Part shown: one piece after another, positions 1-6,956 of the stretch | Layout: each line of letters begins with the position of its first letter | Numbering within the stretch: position 1 is the first letter of the stretch | Source: Candidatus Mediterraneibacter merdigallinarum | Lineage (GTDB): Bacteria; Bacillota; Clostridia; Lachnospirales; Lachnospiraceae | Direction of reading: 5' to 3' | Length of the DNA stretch: 34,279 bases | NCBI GenBank assembly: GCA_019117305.1 | Contig: DWZZ01000017.1 | Span: 1-34,279 of the forward strand | Notes under the pieces: model-generated | What the model was told of the DNA's origin: nothing | The model's database searches: none | What the model saw: only the letters and a program-made list of their open reading frames with translations | Translations under genes and position numbers: made by a program

Positions 1-1151
1 GGCTGGCCCTTTATCCTACCACACGGGCGGACTTAAACGGATGCTTCTCCGGCAGCGCCATTGAAGAAGGCGGAAAGCTGTATCTGGTTTACACGGGGGT
101 ACGCTACGAAGTCGTCAATCCCGACGATCCCCACACCTGTCTCAACGAACAGTTCGAATCATCTCAGCTTATGATTTCCTCGGACGATGGTTTCCGGTTT
201 GACAATGAGCATGGGAAAGAAGTCATCATTCCTCCTGTCACTGATCCTTCCATCGGAGACCGCACCCACACGCGGGACCCGAAAATCTGGAGGGGGAAAG
301 ACGCCTGGTATCTGATCCTTGGAAGTACAATGGGTGAAAAATACGGCGAAGTCCTTTTCTACCGCAGCGAAGATCTTCATGCATGGACTTATGTAAATAA
401 GGCGTGGAAAGGACCGGAATACGGATGGATGTGGGAATGTCCGGATTATTTTGAGACAGAGGGCGGAGGTGTTCTGCTTCTGTCGGCCATGGGCTTTCTG
501 AAAAATGATGAAAAAGAGAAAAACCAGTCTCTCTGTTTTCCAGTGGCTTTTGATGAATCAGAATGCCGGCTGCAGATTCCGGATCAGTACCAGTATCTGG
601 ACTATGGCCTGGACCTGTACGCGCCCCAGACGGCCCTGGATAAAGACGGAAGAAGAATCATGACAGCCTGGCTGCGAATGCCGAAAGTAACCGCAGAAGG
701 ATGGATCGGCATGTTCTGTTCGCCCCGGGTGGTAGAACGAAAAGACAGACATATTTATTTCCGCATGCATCCGAATATCCGCAGTGCTTACTCCAGAATA
801 ATCCGGGATACCGCCGAGGCTTCCGAAGACGGCTACATGGCTGCTTTCGAGCTGGAAGACGGCGAAACAATCAATATCGGAGGATTTCTTATCACAAGAA
901 AAGGAAACCGGATCATCACTGACCGCACAAAAGTCTATCCCGCTAATGTTGAAGGCGCCCATCTGATTTCCGAAACGCCTGAAATCCGAGACGGCTTCCG
1001 GCTGGAAGTCCTGGTGGACTCCAATCTTATTGAAGTGTATATAAATGACGGTGAATATGTGATCAGCAATGCCGTCTATGACCTTGAGGATAAGATCAGC
1101 TGCAGTACGGATAAAGCCCTCCGGCTGTCCACAACAGGAAATAAAGAATAA
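1..1151 (+). CDS. Glycoside hydrolase family 32 (sucrose/fructan hydrolase), 5' end cut by window edge
   Basis: The reading frame is open from base 3 to the TAA at 1149-1151, giving about 382 residues of the C-terminal part. GH32 enzymes hydrolyse sucrose, sucrose-6-phosphate or fructans through a five-bladed propeller followed by a beta-sandwich. Visible family motifs are NGCFSGSA near the window start, RDPKIW (the RDP motif whose Asp stabilises the transition state) and WECPDYF (the EC motif whose Glu is the acid/base). The N-terminal WMNDPNG nucleophile motif lies upstream of the window. The tail after about residue 230 fits the beta-sandwich module. I see no signal peptide, but the N-terminus is missing. 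Whether the substrate is sucrose-6-phosphate or a fructan cannot be decided here; a cytoplasmic sucrose-6-P hydrolase is the usual role in this lineage. Confidence 0.9.
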   Translation, partial: LALYPTTRADLNGCFSGSAIEEGGKLYLVYTGVRYEVVNPDDPHTCLNEQFESSQLMISSDDGFRFDNEHGKEVIIPPVTDPSIGDRTHTRDPKIWRGKDAWYLILGSTMGEKYGEVLFYRSEDLHAWTYVNKAWKGPEYGWMWECPDYFETEGGGVLLLSAMGFLKNDEKEKNQSLCFPVAFDESECRLQIPDQYQYLDYGLDLYAPQTALDKDGRRIMTAWLRMPKVTAEGWIGMFCSPRVVERKDRHIYFRMHPNIRSAYSRIIRDTAEASEDGYMAAFELEDGETINIGGFLITRKGNRIITDRTKVYPANVEGAHLISETPEIRDGFRLEVLVDSNLIEVYINDGEYVISNAVYDLEDKISCSTDKALRLSTTGNKE

Positions 1152-1186
1152 AAGCTGTTCACAGATATCAAAAAGAATGAATCTTG

Positions 1187-1236
1187 CGCCTCTCTTCCAA
1201 TCGTAGTAAGATTGAACTACGAATGGAAGGGAGGCG
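1187..1236 (+). promoter_or_regulatory. 21-bp hairpin enclosing the ribosome site of the next gene
   Basis: Arms 1187-1207 and 1216-1236 are complementary at 19 of 21 positions, with one further G-U pair, around an 8-nt loop. The 3' arm contains the GGAAGGGAGG ribosome site (1225-1234) for the ATG at 1244. The hairpin starts 35 nt after the GH32 stop codon and is followed by only a short T-rich stretch. It could attenuate read-through from the GH32 gene, mask translation initiation, or both. Confidence 0.75.
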
Positions 1237-1243
1237 TTTCTGT

Positions 1244-3010
1244 ATGGAATGGACACCATTGCCGGTCGGAGTGGAAAATTTTGAGGAAATTATTACAAAA
1301 GGCTATTATTATGTTGACAAAACATTATTGATAAGAGATCTGATTGATCTGCGTGGAAAAGTTAACCTCTTCACCCGGCCGCGCCGTTTCGGCAAAACAC
1401 TGAATATGAGCATGCTCCGGTATTTTTTTGAAAAATCTCAGGAGGACCGTTCCCGTCTGTTTGCAGGAACAAAGATCATGGAAGCCGGCGAAAAATATCT
1501 GAAGGAATTCGGACAGTATCCTGTAATTTCGTTGTCCCTGAAATCTATGAAACAAGGGAGCTATGAATCAGCATTCCACTGTCTGAAAGAGGATATAGCG
1601 CGGGAATTCAAAAAACATCCGGAGATTTCCCAGAACCTGGACAGCAATGATGACCGCACAAAATATGATCTTTTGATGAACCGAAAAGCGGACGATGATG
1701 AATACCTGACGTCATTGAAATTCCTCTCCGAGTGTCTGTACGCTTTCTACGGAAGAAAGACGATCATCCTCATCGACGAATATGACGTTCCTCTGGAGAA
1801 TGCGTATTTCAGCGGTTTCTATGATAAGATGGTCCGTCTGATCCGCTCATTGTTCGAGTCTGCTCTCAAGACAAACGATGCCCTGGAATTTGCAGTAGTC
1901 ACAGGGTGTCTGCGCATAGACATGGATGCGCCATCGCCACTAGACTCGAAAGGACCTCGCCAAGTGGACGAGGCGGGCTTTCCTGCTAAGCTCGAAAAAA
2001 CCTCGCTAAGCAGTCAATGCCAATCGATCTTTACCGGATTGAATAACCTGAATATCATTTCAATCATGGATACAACTTATGCCGAGCACTTCGGTTTTAC
2101 TCAGAATGAAGTAGATGAGATGCTTGCGCACTATGGACTCGAGGGAAATCGAGACGCAGTCAGAACATGGTATGACGGATATCGGTTTGGCAGTACTGAG
2201 GTGTACAATCCGTGGAGCGTCATCAATTATGTAAATTCCTGCTATAACGACAAAAAAGCTCTGTTGAAACCCTACTGGTCCAATACCAGTTCCAACAGCA
2301 TTGTCCGCACTCTCGTGGAACGGGCAGATATCTCGGTAAAGCAGGAAATCGAAGCTCTGATCGAGGGAAAGACAATCACAAAACCGATTCACGAAGATAT
2401 TACTTACGACGATATGGACTCCACACAGGACAACCTCTGGAACTTCCTGTTCTTTACAGGTTATCTGAAGAAGATCAGCGAACGGCAGGACGGCGAGGAT
2501 ATCCTTGTCGAGATGGCGATACCGAACAGCGAAGTCCGTTACATTTATAAAAACACTGTACTGCGGTGGTTTGAGGAGAGGACAAAGGAAAAAGAGCTTT
2601 CCCCTCTCTATGAAAGTATCTTAAGCGGCAACTGCAATACTATGGCGCAGATCCTCTCCGACAATCTGATGGAAACAATCAGTTTTTATGACTATCAGGA
2701 GAGCTATTATCACGGTTTCCTTGCAGGGATGCTTAAAAATATCGGAAACTATATTGTACTCTCCAACCGGGAATCCGGGAACGGGCGTCCCGATATCCTG
2801 CTGAAATACCCGAGCGTCAGAGGGAAAGCTGTAATCATGGAGATCAAAATTGCCCGGACATATCAGGAACTGGAACGCAGATGTGATGAGGCGCTTAAGC
2901 AGATCGAAGACCAGAAGTATGAAGAAGCTCTGAGGCAGGAAGGCTATTCTGATATCCTGAAATATGGAATCGCATTTTACAGAAAGGAATGTATGGTAAA
3001 GCAGCCATGA
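1244..3010 (+). CDS. AAA-ATPase-like / PD-(D/E)XK nuclease-domain protein (PF09820 + PF08011 type)
   Basis: This 588-residue protein opens with the family signature PLPVGVENFEEI and has a P-loop-like RPRRFGKTLN at about residues 44-53 and a Walker B-like IILIDEYD at about 173-181. The C-terminus has GRPDILLK followed by VIMEIKI near residue 531, the D...ExK pattern of PD-(D/E)XK nucleases. Such proteins are multicopy in gut Clostridia and Bacteroidetes; their function is not established. The start at 1244 is chosen because GGAAGGGAGG lies 9 nt upstream; an in-frame TTG at 1184 lies at the hairpin base. The conserved CLRISKESIFTG segment is interrupted by about 35 residues (see 1919-2023), making the protein longer than usual. 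The stop overlaps the mazG start as ATGA. Confidence 0.85.
   Translation: MEWTPLPVGVENFEEIITKGYYYVDKTLLIRDLIDLRGKVNLFTRPRRFGKTLNMSMLRYFFEKSQEDRSRLFAGTKIMEAGEKYLKEFGQYPVISLSLKSMKQGSYESAFHCLKEDIAREFKKHPEISQNLDSNDDRTKYDLLMNRKADDDEYLTSLKFLSECLYAFYGRKTIILIDEYDVPLENAYFSGFYDKMVRLIRSLFESALKTNDALEFAVVTGCLRIDMDAPSPLDSKGPRQVDEAGFPAKLEKTSLSSQCQSIFTGLNNLNIISIMDTTYAEHFGFTQNEVDEMLAHYGLEGNRDAVRTWYDGYRFGSTEVYNPWSVINYVNSCYNDKKALLKPYWSNTSSNSIVRTLVERADISVKQEIEALIEGKTITKPIHEDITYDDMDSTQDNLWNFLFFTGYLKKISERQDGEDILVEMAIPNSEVRYIYKNTVLRWFEERTKEKELSPLYESILSGNCNTMAQILSDNLMETISFYDYQESYYHGFLAGMLKNIGNYIVLSNRESGNGRPDILLKYPSVRGKAVIMEIKIARTYQELERRCDEALKQIEDQKYEEALRQEGYSDILKYGIAFYRKECMVKQP
1919..2023 (+). repeat. In-frame ~100-bp insertion with imperfect internal direct repeat
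   Basis: In relatives the text runs CLRI-SKE-SIFTGLNN. Here CLRI and SIFTGLNN are separated by 35 codons with no stop. The inserted DNA holds two 20-nt direct repeats, 1945-1964 and 1991-2010, identical at 17 of 20 positions and 46 nt apart, plus a CCTCG...CGAGG inverted repeat between them. A 6-bp inverted repeat (GCGCAT 1912-1917, ATGCGC 1926-1931) sits at the left edge. Size, repeats and maintained frame resemble a small coding palindromic element. The family comparison is from memory, not an alignment. Confidence 0.6.
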
Positions 3011-3489
3011 CAAAGTTTGAAGAATTTGAAGAAGTAATCGCCCGTCTCCGGGCTCCGGACGGCTGTCCCTGGGATCGGGCCCAGACCCATATAAGCCTGA
3101 AAAAGCCTTGTATTGAGGAGGCCGCGGAAGTCATCTGCGGCATCAATATTCTGGAGCAGACCGGGGATCCCGACAATCTGAAAGAAGAGCTGGGCGACCT
3201 GCTCATGCAGGTAGTATTTCACGCGCAGATTGCCGAGGAGGAAGGTCTGTTTACCATGGACGATGTAATCCAGACCGTAATCGACAAAATGGTCCGCCGG
3301 CATCCCCATGTTTTCGGAGAAGCAACGGTTTCCGATACCGGCGAAATCCTGACGAAATGGGAAGACATCAAGAAGCAGGAAAAACAGGGAAAAGAGTGGG
3401 CAGACGAATATCTGCCCGGAGCCTTTGAGGAAGCGAAAGAACTGATCGAAGCGGCGAAAGAGCGGAAAGGGTTCAATAAACGTGAATAA
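3007..3489 (+). CDS. mazG: MazG-family nucleoside triphosphate pyrophosphohydrolase
   Basis: This 160-residue protein hydrolyses (d)NTPs to NMP and pyrophosphate, a housecleaning activity in the cytoplasm. The sequence shows the family opening RLRAPDGCPWDRAQTH, the metal-binding EEAAEV helix and EELGDLLMQVVFHAQ, and the conserved RRHPHVFGE and KWEDIKKQEK. E. coli MazG has about 263 residues and two domains; this is a one-domain form like many clostridial homologues. The ATG at 3007 gives an ATGA overlap with the upstream stop, so translation is probably coupled. An in-frame ATG at 2989 lacks a spaced ribosome site, and family members begin near FEEF. There is no toxin-antitoxin partner, so a MazEF link is not implied. 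Confidence 0.93.
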   Translation: MTKFEEFEEVIARLRAPDGCPWDRAQTHISLKKPCIEEAAEVICGINILEQTGDPDNLKEELGDLLMQVVFHAQIAEEEGLFTMDDVIQTVIDKMVRRHPHVFGEATVSDTGEILTKWEDIKKQEKQGKEWADEYLPGAFEEAKELIEAAKERKGFNKRE

Positions 3490-3505
3490 TTTTCTTTCTT
3501 AATAC

Positions 3506-4234
3506 CTACAGCACTCCGAATAATGTCCCCAGGTCGCCGTCATCCAGCACCCGGCTGCTTTTTCTGTCCATATTCGCAAGCAAGGCTTCCACACGATTTT
3601 CAAGGGCAACGTCAATAAATCTCCCCACATCAATTCCCCGCAGCTCAAAAAACAGGAGCGGATTTTCATCAAGCCTTGCGCCCACGCCGTACAGGGCTGC
3701 GGCAACATGCTTGCACATCAGAGCCCAGTCCGGACAGCTGCAGTTAAAGCTGATCTCTCTCGGTTCTGGAAACAATCCTCCTTTTCCCTGAAAAAGCTCC
3801 TTCATTTCATCCGGAAAATCCCCTCCAAGCAGCGCCTCCAGATTTTCCAGTTTCTTTCCGCATCTTGAAAGGATATCCTGACACTTTTCCTCAGACAGCG
3901 GACTGATCCGTATCTCGACTTTATATGGGGTCTTACGGGTCCCCTGCACTCTTGCAAGGATTTTTCCCTTCTGGATCTTCAGATCTATAACTGAGCCGTT
4001 CCGCACATATCTCTTTCCTCTGCCCAGACGGCTCTCATAATCTGCGTATCGTTCCAGATTGTCGCACCACGCCTTTCCCCACCATGTCTTCGCAATATTT
4101 CTCCCCTGAACCTGGACAGGCTCAAGGATCTTTCCTCTGCTCTGGGCCTTCTTTTTGCTGGCGTCGGATTTTCTTCGAAGTTCTCCTGCATCCGGCTGTT
4201 CATATCGTGGAAATTCATTCCAATACCTGCTCAT
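3506..4234 (-). CDS. SWIM zinc-finger protein
   Basis: This 242-residue protein has a SWIM motif, CxC followed by CxH, in NCSCPDWALMCKHVAAALYG at about residues 163-182. Bacterial SWIM proteins are repeatedly encoded next to SNF2 helicases and are thought to act with them on DNA or DNA-bound complexes; the exact role is unknown. A basic, tryptophan-rich stretch (KTWWGKAWCDNLE) at about 48-60 is typical of this family. The start at 4234 has GGAGGA about 9 nt upstream. The gene follows the SNF2 gene by 55 nt on the same strand and is probably co-transcribed with it. It converges with mazG, leaving a 16-nt gap with no clear terminator. Confidence 0.88.
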   Translation of the reverse strand: MSRYWNEFPRYEQPDAGELRRKSDASKKKAQSRGKILEPVQVQGRNIAKTWWGKAWCDNLERYADYESRLGRGKRYVRNGSVIDLKIQKGKILARVQGTRKTPYKVEIRISPLSEEKCQDILSRCGKKLENLEALLGGDFPDEMKELFQGKGGLFPEPREISFNCSCPDWALMCKHVAAALYGVGARLDENPLLFFELRGIDVGRFIDVALENRVEALLANMDRKSSRVLDDGDLGTLFGVL

Positions 4235-4289
4235 ACATCTTTCCTCCGTCCATTTTTACCGTCTGTTCCGTTTATTTGACCGTACTCAA

Positions 4290-6893
4290 CTATCTGCGTT
4301 CCAGCCGCAGCAGTGACATAAGCTCCTCGTTTCCAAGCTCAGTAATCCATTTTTCTCCGCCGGAGCCGATCACATTTTCCGCAAGCTCCTTTTTCGACTC
4401 TATAAGCGCGTTGATCTTTTCCTCTATCGTCCCTCTGCACGCCAGCTTATGCACCATAACATTCTTTGTCTGTCCGATTCTGAAGGCACGGTCTGTAGCC
4501 TGATTTTCTACGGCAGGATTCCACCACCGGTCAAAATGAATTACATGATTTGCTTTCGTCAGATTCAGTCCTGTTCCTCCCGCCTTCACTGACAAGACAA
4601 TAAATGGGACATATGAATCTCCCTGAAATGCATCCACAATCTCTCCTCGATTTGCTACCGGAGTGCCGCCGTGGAGCACATATCCGTCCGCATGGAAGAT
4701 TTCTTTTAAGAAAGAGGCGAGATATTCCGTGATCTCCCTGAACTGCGTGAACACGAGCACACGCTCTCGTTTTTCATAAATTGTCTCACACAGAGATTTC
4801 AGCATCTGAAACTTCCCGCTGTCCGCCTCTGAAAATGCCTGCTGCCCCAGATACTGATCCGGATGGTTGCAGATCTGTTTCAGCTTCATAAGAACCGCGA
4901 GAACAAGCCCTCTTCTTTCTATTCCGTCTGAATTCAGAATTCTGTCTTCCATATCGGCGACAACCTTTCGGTAGAGAACAACCTGCTTTTTCGACATTTC
5001 TACATAATCAACCGTCTCAAGCTTCTCCGGAAGATCAGCTATAATACGTTTGTCTGTCTTTACTCTGCGCAGCATAAAGGGCGCCACCATCGATTTAAGG
5101 CGCGCATACTGCTCCGGATGCACGCTGAGCCCTTTCATAAACTCCCTGAATTCTTTTGATGTGCCCAGAAGGCCTTTGTCCAGGAAATCAAACAAAGACC
5201 ACAGATTTGACAGATCGTTTTCAATCGGGGTACCTGTCATAGCAATCTTCATGCGGCTTTTAATCAGCTTTACTGCTTTGGTCTGATTTGTCAGGGGATT
5301 TTTGATCGCCTGCGCCTCATCAAGTATCACACATTCCCACTGAATGTCCCGAAGCTCTTTTATTCTTGCGGCCATCCCGTAAGTGGTGACCGTAAGAAAC
5401 GCAGACTCTTCCTTTACCTCCTGCCCCAATACAGCTGCGCCTCTGCCATGAAGAATCCTGATATCCATCCGCGGCACAAATTTTTCCGCTTCTTTTTCCC
5501 AGTTTCCGAGAAGTGACGCCGGAACGATAAGCAGTACCCGGGCATCCTTTTTCGTTTTTCTCATACGCTCCAGATATGCGAGCACCTGAAGAGTCTTTCC
5601 GAGTCCCATATCATCGGCCAGGCATGCTCCGAACCCCAGCCGGTCCATATAATTAAGCCAGATATATCCGTCCTTCTGATATGGCCGCAGCTCCGCATGT
5701 ACAGTAGACGGAACTTTTATCCTGCGGATTTTCCCCGGATCTCTTAAATTTCTCAGAAGTCCGGAAAGCCATTTCCCGTTTGTGACAAGAGGGCTCACAT
5801 CAGCATTTTTATCCTGACTGCCCATATTCATGCGCAGGGCATCCATCAAAGTAATTTCGCCGTGGTTTTCCTCCATCTGCTTCAGCAGCTTTCTCAGCCG
5901 TTCATGATCGACTTCCACCCATTTCCCTTTCAGAAAAGCCAGTCCTTCCGTCTCTGACAAAAGCCTTTGGATATCTGCCTGAGTCAGCGGTATTCCGTCA
6001 ACTACCAGCCTGGGCTGCATTGAAACGATGCTGTCGAATCCCAGTACGGACGGCCTGTCCTCTCCCAGGCTTACCGACATGGAAACTACCGACGCGCGCT
6101 TTCTCCACCAGTTCGGTATTCTGCACAGAATACCTGTCTTTTCTATATCTTCTATCTGCCGCAAAAATGTGTATGCCTCCTGCGTCGTCAATCGCAGAGG
6201 ATGGAACAGTTCTCCCGATTCCATAAATCCGGCAATCAGTCCCGACACCTCGGCAGCTTTATTCAGACAGGATAAATGTTCAAGCAATTTATCTCTTTTC
6301 CCTTTATATTCAGTCAATGCATACCGCAGCGGAACATGATGTACTTTTCCGTCATCGCTTTTTGTCGCATAAGTCGCAAGAAAAGCAAACGGAAAGTCGG
6401 CATCGTCCTTATTCTCCACCAGATGGAAGAAAATGCGCTCCGGCACATGGAGATTCTGATTTTTTTCTGTCAGATACAGTTCTACTGTGCCGCTGTAGCC
6501 TGCAATCTCTCTGCGGAATATCCGGGTCAGCCCCTCAAATATATTTCTGATCCATCCTTCTGTTATATATTCTGCTCCGATAGCAAAAGGAACACTTAAC
6601 AGCAATTCTTCACACATTTCTTCAGGAACCGGCACCTGCACCTGTTCCCGCGCAAGTTCCAGTTCCGGAAGTTCAGTGAGCTGACGGAAAAATGCCGCCG
6701 CCGTTTGATAGAGGAAGCGGACGGACTGCGTCATTTCTTTCGGAGCAGTTTTCAGCCCTGTATCATAAAGAGCGGGCAGTCCGCTTTCCTTCGTCCATCT
6801 TGTAATATCTTCCTGTTTCCATCCTCCGGCCGCTTCAGATATATCCGGGCGGAAACCGTCCGGCGTAAATATAAATGATAGATTTTTATCCAT
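4290..6893 (-). CDS. SNF2-family DEAD/H helicase-like ATPase
   Basis: This protein of about 867 residues has an N-terminal bacterial SNF2-associated region and a C-terminal SNF2 ATPase. Motifs in order: LRPYQKDGYIWL, DDMGLGKT (motif I, about residue 428), DEAQAIKN (motif II, about 526), MTGTPIEN (motif III), VLVFTQF, LSVKAGGTGLNLT and DRWWNPAVENQATDRAFRIGQ (motifs V and VI). Such enzymes translocate on DNA and remodel protein-DNA complexes. Start choice: a TTG at 6956 is part of the -35 box of the promoter at 6928-6956 and so is excluded. The ATG at 6914 would have a leader of about 7 nt. The ATG at 6893 has AGGA 10 nt upstream and is preferred. The SWIM gene follows. Confidence 0.9.
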   Translation of the reverse strand: MDKNLSFIFTPDGFRPDISEAAGGWKQEDITRWTKESGLPALYDTGLKTAPKEMTQSVRFLYQTAAAFFRQLTELPELELAREQVQVPVPEEMCEELLLSVPFAIGAEYITEGWIRNIFEGLTRIFRREIAGYSGTVELYLTEKNQNLHVPERIFFHLVENKDDADFPFAFLATYATKSDDGKVHHVPLRYALTEYKGKRDKLLEHLSCLNKAAEVSGLIAGFMESGELFHPLRLTTQEAYTFLRQIEDIEKTGILCRIPNWWRKRASVVSMSVSLGEDRPSVLGFDSIVSMQPRLVVDGIPLTQADIQRLLSETEGLAFLKGKWVEVDHERLRKLLKQMEENHGEITLMDALRMNMGSQDKNADVSPLVTNGKWLSGLLRNLRDPGKIRRIKVPSTVHAELRPYQKDGYIWLNYMDRLGFGACLADDMGLGKTLQVLAYLERMRKTKKDARVLLIVPASLLGNWEKEAEKFVPRMDIRILHGRGAAVLGQEVKEESAFLTVTTYGMAARIKELRDIQWECVILDEAQAIKNPLTNQTKAVKLIKSRMKIAMTGTPIENDLSNLWSLFDFLDKGLLGTSKEFREFMKGLSVHPEQYARLKSMVAPFMLRRVKTDKRIIADLPEKLETVDYVEMSKKQVVLYRKVVADMEDRILNSDGIERRGLVLAVLMKLKQICNHPDQYLGQQAFSEADSGKFQMLKSLCETIYEKRERVLVFTQFREITEYLASFLKEIFHADGYVLHGGTPVANRGEIVDAFQGDSYVPFIVLSVKAGGTGLNLTKANHVIHFDRWWNPAVENQATDRAFRIGQTKNVMVHKLACRGTIEEKINALIESKKELAENVIGSGGEKWITELGNEELMSLLRLERR

Positions 6894-6927
6894 ATAACTG
6901 TCATCCTGTTCCATATATGATGAAACT

Positions 6928-6956
6928 ATTATACTAAAGACTCCGTAGTTTCTCAA
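6928..6956 (-). promoter_or_regulatory. Sigma-A-type promoter for the SNF2-SWIM pair
   Basis: TTGAGA (6956-6951), a 17-nt spacer and TATAAT (6933-6928) on the minus strand. The -35 box overlaps the glgB stop codon (6955-6953). The predicted start of transcription is near 6921. It lets the SNF2-SWIM pair be transcribed independently of glgB. Confidence 0.75.

Noticed and set aside
558-1259. Long minus-strand open frame opposite the GH32 gene
   Set aside because: No family motif and fully opposite a gene with clear GH32 motifs; a shadow frame.
3007-3489. MazEF-type toxin-antitoxin context for mazG
   Set aside because: No mazE- or mazF-like frame nearby; MazG here is a pyrophosphohydrolase.
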